Below, in pieces: positions 44,470 through 54,929 of a DNA stretch of 64,000 bases (position 1 is the stretch's first letter; every line of letters starts with the position of its first letter). A program made the translations under genes and the position numbers. This DNA is from Hygrocybe punicea (taxonomy: Eukaryota; Basidiomycota; Agaricomycetes; Agaricales; Hygrophoraceae), in NCBI GenBank assembly GCA_963556145.1, contig OY744472.1, forward strand, positions 930,001 to 994,000, read 5' to 3'. A model generated the notes under the pieces. The model searched no databases and was not told the origin of the DNA. It saw only the letters and a list, made by a program, of their open reading frames with translations.

Positions 44470-45574
44470 AATTGACAGCTGAACATCTGCAGGAAATCAT
44501 ATCTGCACGCTTAGACGATGATGAAAGTCAGCTTGCGAAGGCCACAAACGTAAGTCATTGGATTTGAAAAGGTATATCATATTGACCGCATTGCCAGATT
44601 GCAAATGTCAATATTGTGCATGTTGACTCTCCAAATTGCTGGAAGTTTACACTTCCAACCAATGATGAATCCGAACATCAAGAATTGGTATTAAGTTTGC
44701 AGGCGATTTTGGTGGCGAAAGATCTTCCACCCATAACAACCAGGTATGTGCTAAATTCGTATCAATTCCTTGAATACCATTCTGATGAATCACTGCAATA
44801 GTCAACCAGAACGCCGAACGCCCTTCATACGTCAAAGCATAGTCGTAACTGGCCTTGATACAACGGGCTTTCAATCCTATATCGATAACCTTCGGATTCT
44901 GCACCAGAAACTGGCTCGTCAATTTCCTGACAAAGCAATGCAAGCTTTTACGCCTTCTACATACATGGATTACATGGCACTCGCAATAGGAACCCGATAT
45001 TTCACTGATCGCCGACATGACAACACTTCCTCTCACATTCCATTCGAGTATGTCATCGATCCAAAAGGCATATTAACCTCACTTGCGAATTCCCGCTACT
45101 TTCATGGCCAGGACAATTGCGTACTTTATTACAAGTTGAAGTCTGATAGAAATCGACATTGGTGAGTGACGATGAATTGGGATCACATCCCTACTGATGG
45201 AAATATTTATTAGCTTCATTCCAACAAACCCAACTTGCTTTAGAATCGGTGATATAGTGGAGGTTCAGTTTACAATATCGGCAGTTCCGGTAAAGAAGGA
45301 TAAATTCAAGATGATTCTGAATCTACGGTCATTGGCACTAGTAGACAGTGACTTCACAGAGGTAACACTTTAATACATCAAGAATTAAACGAATACTGAT
45401 GTATATTCTCAGGAAGCAACTATGATTCGCAACAAGACAGCTTTGCCTACACCAACTACACAGCCCAGAATAGCCATCAAACGGCATGTTGGGTATGTGG
45501 AAGAGGGTAATGATGCAGAGGGTGTTGTGGAAACAAGGCAACGCTTCTATAATATGAATATAGACCGATGCTAA
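44470..45574 (+). CDS. Lineage-specific protein, 3' part with five exons (island gene D)
   Basis: The start is uncertain; coding-like sequence may begin near 44100. Recognisable exons read LTAEHLQEIISARLDDDESQ, IANVNIVHVDSPNCWKFTLP, then SIVVTGLDTTGFQSYIDNLR, YMDYMALAIGTRYFTDRRHD, FRIGDIVEVQFTISAVPVKK and FKMILNLRSLALVDSDF. The last gives RIAIKRHVGYVEEGND and a stop. FRIGDIVEVQxxxxAVPxKxxKFKM suggests a small beta-barrel (OB-like) region, by inference only. It belongs to the same lineage-specific gene set as genes A-C. No catalytic motif. Confidence 0.6.
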
Positions 45575-45609
45575 TGTATAATATTGTATGTGTACTCAAC
45601 CCGTTGATA

Positions 45610-46140
45610 TGTTACAGCTGTTTTGCTATCTGATGGCAGCAACTGCACCTTTTTGAATCGATTGAGAAATTTGGACTTGGTAGAATTTTGGGTGCTGTGT
45701 TTTGTATCTCATGAAATACTATTTGGATTAAGATGGTTATACAGGGAAGTTGTACTATGTCTTGAGGACTATCTACGCCTGTAATTACATTTGAACAATA
45801 TTTAGGATATAGTGAGTTGTTGATGAAATAAAAGGTAGACCAGTACTTTTTGACGCCCAAAATGATACTGTCAAATTATGACATCGAAAGAGCTCATATG
45901 AAGAAGACTGGAGGGAGAAGGTTGTTCATCTTTTCAAGGCCTAGAAGTACATATACCATATTCTTCTCTATTTTTGTCCTTTGAGCCGTCATTGCATCTG
46001 TACTATGTTTGTCTGTCACTAGGCTCGAAATACAACCAGAATCATAAACTGTATAACCATCTTGATCCAAGCAGTATTTCATGAGATACAAAACACAGCA
46101 CCCAAAATTCTACCAAGTCCAAATTTCTCAATGTGCCTTT
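45610..46140. mobile_element. Foldback element, degenerate copy
   Basis: The left arm starts TTACAGCTGTTTT and runs about 375 bp to TCCTTTGA, then the same 70-bp spacer as the intact copy at 61086-61904. The right arm keeps only its outer part (CAGTATTTCATGAGATACAA to TTTCTCAAT) because of an internal deletion of about 230 bp. Similarity to the intact copy is clear by eye over the whole length, at perhaps 85%. Confidence 0.82.
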
Positions 46141-47427
46141 TTGCTGAAAAGATGAGAATGAGCTATTGAAAATCCATTATCTACCTATAATCCAGATTTA
46201 ATGTTTGCATATTCTCTTTGTATCACCACTGGATAGCTAACTATATCCAATGTTCAATGTGTACTGATCACATATGACAATAGTAACCTGAACATATTGA
46301 CCGAACACATTGACCGAACACACCGAACATGTCCAATATGTTCGGTTTGTGGTCCATGAAACTGAATTACAATTCATTGTACAAATTCAATCAAACTACC
46401 TTTACTTCGCATATGTGATGCATAACCTTTTGTTCAAAGACGTGTCATATTAACTGGACGAAATCTGCAGGTACAACAAGCATATTTACTCCTTTATATC
46501 TAAATTGATGACGAAATTCACTGCTGTACTGAGAAGCCTATGTTGCTATGTTCCTGCATTGATACCATTGGATTGTATCTTGGCCCAACCTTCACTTCTT
46601 CCCATCCTGCCATAAATATGATGCTTTGCTATTTAATAATTGCTTTCCAATCATATTATTTTGTTCTGGCATGATTGGAGCTTCTCTTGAACTAATTATG
46701 TTCCTTGTCCTTGTGTCTGGATCTCGAATCATTATGCAGTTGACTGCATTTATTGTACTATTTTCGTGTCCTTTGATGAAACATCAACAAATTATACACC
46801 TCACCCTTATGAGCCCATTCAATGAATACATTGAAACAGCATCTGGGGTACCAATGTGTGAACTCCATAGTTTCTCAATGTTGATAGCTCTGCTTGCACT
46901 TTCTCTGCTTCAATATGGGATGTCAAATATGGCACATAATGCACATCCAACAACTGTCCAGACTTTTATTTCTGCTATTATTTGTGCAATTGCAATGCCC
47001 CGGATTCAGGTAGGGACATCTGCAAAACACTTTGTGCCGAAAAATGATGAACCCGCTGGTTAAACCAGTGTTAAACCTGTTCCTTGTGATTCCAATGTAC
47101 ATAGCTGTTATATGTATCTGTAAACAAAGATATCATATCTGGTTCATTCAGTCTATATTGCACTGGCAATTCCTCAGAATACAGCAGGGATACTAGTTGG
47201 ACAATACAGAACTCTCAGTACTGTTCAGACAGGTTTTCAACTCATCCATATGTCATAATGCACATTACACCAACAAAGAATACGATTATTGTCATGAAGT
47301 CGACTTAGCAGTGGACTACACTTTCCCAACTTGGCACCTTTGATCTGGTGACCTTATTGTTCTTGCTCATTTGAGACAACAAATTCTCACAGTTACAAAG
47401 TCAGCAGTCACACGGTTTCAAATTTAT
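46141..47427. other. AT-rich interval between the island and Gypsy pol; no gene supported
   Basis: A plus-strand frame at 46626-47063 is hydrophobic but has no family resemblance or splice context. A relic of the ACCGAACA minisatellite lies at 46300-46345. The boundary between foreign DNA and the native Gypsy 3' region must lie in or just right of this interval. Confidence 0.5.
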
Positions 47428-50130
47428 TCACAGGGCTTCAAAATTGTTCCCACAGTTTGCAACAATTGTTCCCACGGCTTGGCAAATTAGAGTCTGACCC
47501 TGAGTTGAAAAATCCACCGTATAGAACGATTCCCTTATAGGGACTCGTAATGAAGAAGGGGCACGGGGATGTGATTTATGGAAATTGTCGACGAGATCCT
47601 GGCAATATGTTGTTTCGGATGCAGGGATCCAGGAATCTTCGTCGCGGGGATAGTCGAGCCAATGTACTAAATAATATAATTTGTTACGGCATATGCGGGA
47701 GTCAAGGATATGTTCTATTTCATAATGATCGTCATTGTCGATAATTTCGGGAGGAGGTCGAAGATGGTATTTTTGTTGGATGGGAGAAGAAGGAGGTTGG
47801 AATGGGGAAAGGAGAGCAACATTGAATATGGGGAAGATTTTCCAGGCCCTCGGTAATTTCAATTTGTACGATGAAGAACCGATTTTGTCGAGAATGGTGA
47901 ATGGACTAAATTTTTGATTGTCGAGCTTTTTGCAGGGTCGATCTGTGGTTAAATTCTTTCCATTCAGCCAGACTTTGTCACCAGGGGAAAAGATGATTTT
48001 CTTGACATGACTATCATACTTATCCTTCATTGTCTGCTTCGTGACATCCGCTATTTCACCGATCTTTTGCTGTATCGTCTTCATTCATGTGATGAAGTCA
48101 TGAACGGCTTCATTTGCGATGGGCGTATGTGCGTCGAGATCAAGGCCTGTCCATGGATGTTGCCCTTGTGTCGCGAAGAAAGGAGAAGTTTTGATTGCGG
48201 ATGATTCGCGATTGGCTAATGCAAATTCTGCAAGGGCAAGCCATTCGTGCCAATCATCTTGTCGATAATTGGTAAAGAAACGAAGAAAGATTTCGAGTTC
48301 TTGGTTCATTCGTTCCGTTTGTCCATCAGCATGTGGATGATATGCTGTTGTCGGTCGTCCTTTGATGCCGATTAAGGCGTATAATTCGGTGATGAATCGT
48401 GAAACGAAAACAGAACCACGATTGGAGATGACGAAACGCGGCATGCCAAAACATTTGAAGACATGATCACGGAATAGTCGTGCCCATCCTTCCGATGTCA
48501 ATGTCATATTCGTGGCAATGAATATGGGATGTTTCAAACATTTGTTGACAACAACCAGAATGGCGTCAAAGCCATGTGACTCCGGTAAGGGACCGATCAT
48601 GTCAACAGAAATCGTATGCCAGTTATATGGTGGTACATCATGCGGGAAAAGTTGTCCGAGTTGTTTTCCATGTCGTGGTTTATTCTGTTGACATTCGGTA
48701 CAACCATTGATATACCGTTCAACATCTTCATGTATGGTCGGCCATGTCGTCGTTCATGAAATCAATTCGATTGTTTTGTCATGGCCGGGATGACCGGCGA
48801 TGGGATTATCATGGTGTAGGGCAATAATGTTATTGTTCGTGGGAGATGTGTGAAGTATTTGTCGCATTGCTTGTTCTGGTTGAATAAATAATGAGTCAGG
48901 GAGACCAATCATACCTGTATTGTCCATTTCTCTTGGTTTATGATCAACACGTCGTGAAAGGAGATCGGCTTTTTTGTTTTGTGACCCTTTTCGATACAAT
49001 AAACGGAAATTGTAATCTTGTAGGAATGCGATCCAACGAGCTTGTCGTCGGGTGAGATCTTGTGGTTTTCGGTAATATTCCAAATTGCGATGATCAGTGA
49101 AAACGTCAATTTGTTCTTTTGCACCGAGGAGGAACTGTCGCCATTCCTCAAAGCTTCGTATGATTGCGAGTAGTTCCTTATCAAAGATTTGATAATTTCG
49201 TTCGGCTGGTGTCATTGTTGTCGACATATACGCTACAGGGCAAAAAAGACCATCGGGTTGTTCTTGGGACAGGATGGCACCAATTGCGTAATCTGATGCG
49301 TCACATTCGATGGTGAATTTTTTGTCAGGGACAGGTAAAACGAGAATTGGATTGGTCGTTATGATGGTCTTCAGACGATTGAATGCATTTTGCTGTTCTT
49401 CAGTCCAATCCCATTTTGCTTTTCCCGTCAGCTTGTGCAACGGACTTGCGATCTGTGAGAAGTTCTCAACAAAATGATGATAAAAGTTCAAGAAACCAAT
49501 AAAACATTGAAGTTCGGTTTGGTTTGTCGGAATAGGCCAATCGGTGATAACGTTGGTTTTGATTGGATCCATTTGAACTTGACCATGTCCAATGATAAGA
49601 CCGAGATAATCGACTTTTTCTTTGTCGAATGTACATTTCTTCGGCTTTAGGAATAGGTTATTGTCACGGAAGATCTTCAACACTTGTTTTGTTCGTTTCT
49701 GGTTTTCTTCAAGGGATTTCGAGAAGATCAAGATGTCATCCATGTATACCAGTAGCCATCCTTCGCGTATCTCATATTGGAAGACGTGGTTCATCAGTTG
49801 TTGGAATGTCGGTGGTGAGTTCTTTAGTCCGAAAAACATGACTGTTGGTTCAAACAAGCCTTTTGGTGTTAGAAAGGCGGCTTTGTGTTCGTCACCTTCT
49901 TTGATGCGGACATTATTGAATCCCCATCGTACATCGAGTTTAGTGTTGCCGAAGTTCAGTTCGATCCGGTTCCGACCCTTTTTGGCGGAACCGCGAACTG
50001 AACTTCGGGTCCGGTTTGGCGCATGGCCAAACCTGGACCCGAACGGCTTTGAACCGTCTCTTAGCGTTCGGTCTGGGTTCAGACGCGGTCTGAACCCCAG
50101 ACCGAGGTTGGCTCACCCCTGAGCTCCGTT

Positions 50131-50186
50131 CTCCTCGCGAATGGCAGGCACGTATCAATTGATACGGCGCTACGCTTCGCGAGGAA
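50131..50186. repeat. TCAATTGA-centred near-palindrome, copy F
   Basis: Centre ATCAATTGAT (50154-50163), flanked by ACG/CGG; edges CTCCTCGCGAA and TTCGCGAGGAAG. Best symmetry of the set. Confidence 0.8.
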
Positions 50187-50204
50187 GTTGGGCTACGGGG
50201 GAGC

Positions 50205-50531
50205 CGTCTGGTGCTGTTGCTGCTGCTGCTGCCGCTCCCACTGCTGGTGCTGCTGCTGCTGCTGCCGTCGCCGTCGCTGCTGCGCTCCTGCTGCTGCTGT
50301 TGCCGTTGCCGCTGCTGCTGTTGCTGCTGCTGCCGGCATTGCTGCTGCTGCTGCTGCTGGCCGTCGTGGTGGTGGTTGCCGTTGTTGTTGCCGCCGCTGA
50401 TGGTGATGTTGGGGCTTGATGCACCAGCAGCAGCTGCTGCTGCTGCCGGTGTTGCTGCTGCCAGCGTTGCTGCTGCTGCTGCTGCTGTTGCCGCCGTTGC
50501 TGCTGCTGCCGTTGCTGCTGTTGCTCCTGTG

Positions 50532-50566
<35 letters not shown>

Positions 50567-50765
50567 GCTGCCGGCGCTGCTGCTGCTGTCGTGGCCGTTG
50601 CTGCTGCTGCTGCTGTTGCCGTTGCCGTTGCCGTTGCCGTTTCCGTTGCTGCTGTTGCTGCTGCGCTCCTGCTGTTGCTGCTGTTGCCGTTGCCGCTGCC
50701 GCTGTTGCTGCTGCTGCCGACATTGCTGCTGCTGCTGCTGGGCGTCGTGGTTGTCGTTGCTGTGG
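50205..50765. repeat. GCT/CTG trinucleotide array inside the family-1 hAT
   Basis: About 560 bp of imperfect GCT/CTG/CCG triplets. All six frames stay open and give poly-Ala, poly-Leu, poly-Gln or poly-Cys, which explains several long artefactual ORFs (up to 300 codons). Confidence 0.93.
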
Positions 50766-52599
50766 TTGTCGATTTTCCTGTCGCAAATAACATTAGTAAA
50801 GTTAAGAAAAAAAGGAAACTTACCTTGAGGAACACAACACAAATTGTGTTGTGTTCAATCCGCGTTGATGTTGCTGTGTCGCGTGAAAGCTACCTCGTCA
50901 CGGCCGGTCACATGATACCGTTTAACACGAAATGGTAAGTAAAGAAATATGAAAAACAAATGAAATAAATTCCTTAAAAATATCCGCGTTCGCGGTTTGG
51001 ACGCGGTTTGGAGCCGTTCAGGAAATCCGGCCAGCCTCGAAACCCTGAACCGAACCCGCGGTCCGGTTCAGCATTTGGCTGAACTTAGACTGAACCCCGG
51101 GTTCGGTTCGGGGTTTGAACCGGGTTCGGCTAGGTTCGGAACCGAACTATGGCAACACTAATCGAGTTTTGTGAAGTATTTTGCTTCGGCTAATTGGTTG
51201 ATGATGTCGTTGATCAATGGTAATGGATATTTATCATCAACCGTCCATGAGTTCAACCATCGATAATCTTGTATCAGTCGTTGTTCCACCGCATCTTTCT
51301 TCGACACAAAGAAAAAAGGAGAAGCGTATGGTGATTTTGATGGTCGGATTCGTCCTGTCTTCAGATTTTCATCAAGGAACTTGTCAAGATGTTCTTTTTC
51401 ACTTGGTGACAAAGGATAAACCTTGCAATCATGATGATCTGGCGCATCCGGTTTCAAAGTAATCACGTGATCCCATGGCTTTCGGGCTGGTAATTCATCA
51501 AAACCGGATGGTTCAAAAACATCACGATATTCATGATAAGTCTCAGGAACTAATTCCTTAAACGTCTTTTCCTTCTGTTGTTCTTGTGCCTTTATAGCAA
51601 GTTCCGTCGACTTCGTCATGAATGAACGAAAATGTGCCGGATCCATTGTCTCTTCCATCACTTGGTCGAACCAAAGAGGTGGTTCCCAGACCACGGTATT
51701 GAATTCGGTCGACCTTATTGTTGATGGCTTGCCACAACCAGAAAGACATCGCGAGAACTTGATTTTGTTTTCATGCCAATCAATTTCTGGATTATGTTTC
51801 TTCAACCAATCATACCCAAGGAAAATGTCCATTTTCGCTAATGTCGTTACTGCAAAACGAAGTAACTCTTGATGATCACCGAGACGCATTTGCAATTCGC
51901 AATATTCCGTAATCTGTCCTGTCTTCAGTTGTGTTCCATCGCTCATGTATGAACTGAATGGGTTCAGATATGGTTTCGTCGGAATATTGTGTGCTTTGAC
52001 GTATCCGACATCGATGGCGCAAATGGTACAACCACAGTCAATCAGGCTCGTCATGGGATACTGTCATCCATCCTGAGGGACAGAAACAAAACCATGAACC
52101 AACAACACCATACAAAGTTCAGAATCCTTCTGCGTTATAGCACGTATTGGTTCCAAAGTCCGTGGCTCTTGTGGTAAATCTTGTGACATATTTTGTACCA
52201 GCCATTGTACTGCTTCCATGATGGGCCGTCGATTGAGTGACAAAACAAGTCCTGGTGTAATCTTCTCCGTCCATTGATTGTGGATGTCGAAATCATTCAA
52301 GAGATCTAGGGCATAGCCCATTGTGGTTGAGCGAATGGCAATGATTGTTTCCATCGCATTGAATTCGGATTCGATTGTTGTCTTTCTCTTCTCTTTTGGG
52401 GGAATCGGTTTCTTTCTTTCGTCCGCAACATGGGTATCTTGCCACGTGTTGCTTTCCTCTTTCGGCTCTGGTTTCGTTGTTTGTCTCAGGTCGTTGCGGA
52501 GGACTTTGAGTTTGATGAAAACGTTATTGAATTGTTTACATACATGTACATCATTCTCGAGTCGTGCGATCGTGGCCTCCTGTGCTTCACGTCGCTTCT

Positions 52600-52609
52600 T
52601 CAAAAACCC
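52600..52609 (-). promoter_or_regulatory. Candidate -1 ribosomal frameshift site between gag and pol
   Basis: On the minus strand gag reads GAG GGT TTT TGA. The heptamer G GGT TTT fits the X XXY YYZ slippery pattern and sits directly before the gag stop. Slipping back one base gives GGG TTT TTG AAG AAG, exactly the pol frame that starts at 52603. A frame difference created by an ordinary indel in this decayed copy is the alternative. Confidence 0.5.
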
Positions 52610-53616
52610 TCCTGTTTCAGTTTCAATGCCGTCAACTCATCCATCAATGCTGCGATTTGGGCATCCTTGCTGTCATCGTCTCATTGTTTCATTGTTTGCG
52701 GTATCGTTTGCATTGATCGAACTTGTTGTCGTCCTTGTTGCTCTGGACAATTTCACGAAATATGGCCAGGTTGTCGGCATTTGAAGCAAATCCCCTTCTT
52801 CATGTATTCCTGTCGCTGTTCGTCGGTCAAACGTGTAAACGTTTGTTGTCTTGGTTGGGTTCGTCGGGTATCTACGTCCATTGGAGCAGATTCCGACTGA
52901 GGGCGGGATGTCGGTGTTTGTTGGGGACGTGGAGTTGTCGTTGTGGGCATTGCGGCTGGGTTGTATCGTGTCTTTGTTGTTGTTGTATTCATGGACCGTA
53001 TCTGGTCCTGGCGGTGTCGCCACTGTTGGTCAAGCTGGACCGTTTGCGTGTGCCATTCTTCGACAGTGGTCGGGATCGTCATGCCGGTATAGATTTGATC
53101 GATCAATGGCTTGTTCATGTGGAGTTCGATGAGTTGGATGAGATAACTGTCATTCAAGACTTCACCGAGTCCAGCGATGCGTCGGAGAGTGTCAAACTCA
53201 ATCCAAAACTCATCGGCTGTCATCTTTCCCTGACGTAAGTCGTTCAACTTTGTCAATGCGTCCTTCTTCTGATCCGGTTTCTCGAAATGTCGTCTGAATT
53301 CCTTGGTGAAATCCTCCAGGGACCCGAAGTTGATGGGGGAGTGGGCAATGTCGACGTACTCGTCTGCCCATCGTCCGGCAAGTCCACCTTGTAGGTACGA
53401 GAGGATAAAAAGGATCTGTTTTTCCTCTGTATCGAACGCGGTTCTGTTTGCTCAGATATAGATGAAGGCGCTTTGGAAGAATGTTTTGAATCCTTCTTTG
53501 TTTCCATCGTACTTAGCCGGTGGAGCAATATGAGATTTCGGAGGTGATGGGGCTGTGGGTGCAATAGTGGTGGTGTCTTGGGTTTCGTGTGTTTCTCCAG
53601 ATGTTTCGCCTGACAT
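52600..53616 (-). pseudogene. gag: Gypsy gag (retrotransposon Gag plus zinc knuckle)
   Basis: From ATG (MSGETSGETHETQDTTT) through PPAKYDGNKEGFKTFFQSAF, the capsid-like region with LQGGLAGRWADEYVD and FRRHFEKPDQKKDALTKL, LNDLRQGKMTADEFWIEFDT, to the CCHC knuckle CFKCRQPGHIS-NC. Three in-frame TGA codons (53452, 52753, 52681) interrupt it, each replaceable by CGA. One breaks the knuckle between His and the last Cys. A longer N terminus is possible because the frame is open upstream to about 53840. It would form the virus-like particle of the element. Confidence 0.85.
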
Positions 53617-53849
53617 TCTGGTTCGGGTGTAAGTTTGATGGTGAGGAGTAGTTGTTGAAGGAGGAAATGATGACGAGGGGAAAGGCGCGGATCGGAGACT
53701 GGTCTGTGTTGCGACATATTGGTCGAAGTCGTCGTCAGAGGAATCTGACGTTTTGGGTGCGAGATGATACTCGTCGTCTTGTTCTGAGTCTGGGGTTCGA
53801 TATCGTTGGGGTTCCAGGATGTCTTGGTTTATTGTCGAGGGAGTAGAGA

Positions 53850-53860
53850 AAGTTTAGTCT
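53850..53860 (-). other. Primer-binding site of the self-priming (Tf1-like) type
   Basis: Two bases after the 5' LTR the minus strand reads AGACTAAACTT. This is the exact 11-nt complement of AAGTTTAGTCT within the LTR (54010-54000), where transcription should start 35 nt after a TATATAA box. No tRNA-type TGG-initial PBS is present at this position. Confidence 0.6.
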
Positions 53861-53862
53861 TA

Positions 53863-54420
53863 TGTTACGGATCGCTGTTCTTATAGCGGACTCCGGCAAC
53901 AATAAACCAAACGAGGATGTAATAAAAAAGAAGCGAGTTACAAACAAAGAAGAGGAGGGGGGAATTTGGGTTCTGGTAGCAGTCGGGGGAAGAGTAGCTA
54001 GACTAAACTTAAAGATTACTGACTACGAATGTCCATGATTATATACTGGTGAACGACTTTAGGGTCGGCTTCTTCGTCATGTGTGGTTGCAGGGAGGACG
54101 AGCTCCGAGATGAACGGCGTCTTGCTTGACTTCATGGTCTACGTGTTTTGGGGTGCCAACGTGGTGGCCAACGGCTGTATTGTGGGTCCGGTGTCAGCAG
54201 ACAACTGATCCGGTGATTGTGCTGTGCGGTATTGTTGAGGGCTTGTATAAGCGTGTATGATGTATCGGCGGTGGTCGGATTGTGGGGATAATCGTATGGA
54301 GTAGGATACTATCGTTGATTGTCCTCGATGATGTTCCGAACCCAGGCTATGACGTTGTTTTGGGATGCGGAGTCAGAGATGGGGTCAGAAGCGGGGGTTA
54401 AGTCAGGGTGAAAAGTAACA
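53863..54420 (-). repeat. 5' LTR of the Gypsy element
   Basis: 558 bp; pairs with the LTR at 22500-23057. In element orientation it carries TATATAA (54045-54039) and, 35 nt downstream, the AAGTTTAGTCT segment taken as the RNA 5' end. Confidence 0.93.
54039..54045 (-). promoter_or_regulatory. TATA box of the Gypsy LTR
   Basis: TATATAA on the minus strand, 35 nt before the predicted transcription start AAGTTTAGTCT. The same box is in the other LTR. Confidence 0.55.
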
Positions 54421-54545
54421 AGCAAGCACAAACCTGCCTTCAAGATGGCTGAAATTTGGTATCAGCCTACCTCAAAGTTGATAGATGTCATATATGAAGA
54501 ATGTTGCAATGGTCAGTACCCTTCACTTGCAATTCACCTATAAAA
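54421..54545 (+). pseudogene. Continuation of the exon interrupted at 22499
   Basis: Reading from the duplicated AGCAA gives SKHKPAFKMAEIWYQPTSKL and then IDVIYEECCNG, followed by a possible donor. This joins in frame to the left flank of the Gypsy insertion. Beyond a short gap, FGYDPQDNGGLQLTVLWPSS may be the next exon. Product unknown. Confidence 0.55.
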
Positions 54546-54929
54546 TTTGTGCAGATTTGGCTATGACCCGCAAGATAATGGAGGGCTGCAACTTACAGTT
54601 CTGTGGCCATCATCAGAAAACTTGGACCAATGACAAGGTATGTTGACTGCAGGAGCTTCTGTCGAAGGGGGAGGGGTTATCTCACACCAGTTTCCTGACA
54701 TTTGGATATGATGCAAATGTGCATTCTGGGACAAAAGAGATGCAAAACTACTTGGAGACTCAGCACCTCTAAAATCTTCACAGAAAGATTGTCGTATTCC
54801 ATGAGTATCTCCCTCACTTGAGGATGCATTAACTGACAATATGCAGATGCTGAAAATTTCTAATCAAGTCCAAGGGACTGACCCAGGGCCCAATCCTGGT
54901 TTTTATCACCAGAGCCATACAATAGTTGT

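Larger units (their letters stand above)
49941..51160. mobile_element. Non-autonomous hAT element (family 1), complete, inside RT
   Basis: Ends TAGTGTTGCCGAAGTTC and, reversed, TAGTGTTGCCATAGTTC. The perfect 8-bp duplication ATCGAGTT lies at 49933-49940 and 51161-51168; removing the element and one copy restores the RT frame. Contains palindrome copy F 190 bp from the left end and a long GCT/CTG array. Its right end matches the fragment at 1-286. No transposase. Confidence 0.95.
47428..52603 (-). pseudogene. pol: Gypsy pol: protease, RT, RNase H, integrase, chromodomain
   Basis: One frame, broken by TGA at 52064, 48754 and 48085 and by the hAT at 49941-51160. In order: a coiled region; protease with LIDCGCT (usual consensus DSGAT); RT up to AEAKYFTKLD, hAT, then VRWGFNNVRI and the YMDD box; RNase H (FTIECDASDYAIGAI, FTDHRNLEY); integrase zinc region (HHDNPIAGHPGHDK, NGCTECQQNKPRHG) and core. 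The second catalytic aspartate is Asn in VISNRGSVF, while the first (DMIGPLP) and the glutamate (DGQTERMNQ) remain. A C-terminal chromodomain is present (YEIEHILDSRICRNKLYYLV, then WLDYPRDEDSW). The enzyme set is that of a Ty3/Gypsy chromovirus, now inactive. Confidence 0.93.
22500..54420 (-). mobile_element. Ty3/Gypsy (chromodomain) LTR retrotransposon, 31.9 kb with nested insertions
   Basis: Two 558-bp LTRs in direct orientation, about nine mismatches and no indels, with TGTTAC...GTAACA ends. The 5-bp duplication AGCAA lies at 22495-22499 and 54421-54425. Elements run 5' to 3' on the minus strand: LTR, self-priming type PBS, gag, pol (protease, RT, RNase H, integrase, chromodomain), accessory ORFs, polypurine tract, LTR. 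The original element was probably 8-9 kb; the rest is later insertions (hAT elements, Helitron and the gene island). Reading-frame continuity across the target site shows that both LTRs come from one insertion. Six TGA stops make it non-autonomous now. Confidence 0.9.

Noticed and set aside
46626..47063. Hydrophobic 145-codon ORF
   Set aside because: AT-rich DNA gives hydrophobic codons; no family resemblance, no splice context and no conserved motif.
50170..50842. Long ORFs (up to 300 codons) on both strands
   Set aside because: They are readings of a GCT/CTG triplet array inside a hAT element; every frame is open because the repeat lacks stops.
22500..54420. Starship-type giant element
   Set aside because: No DUF3435 tyrosine-recombinase captain is visible, and the boundaries are LTRs with a 5-bp duplication.
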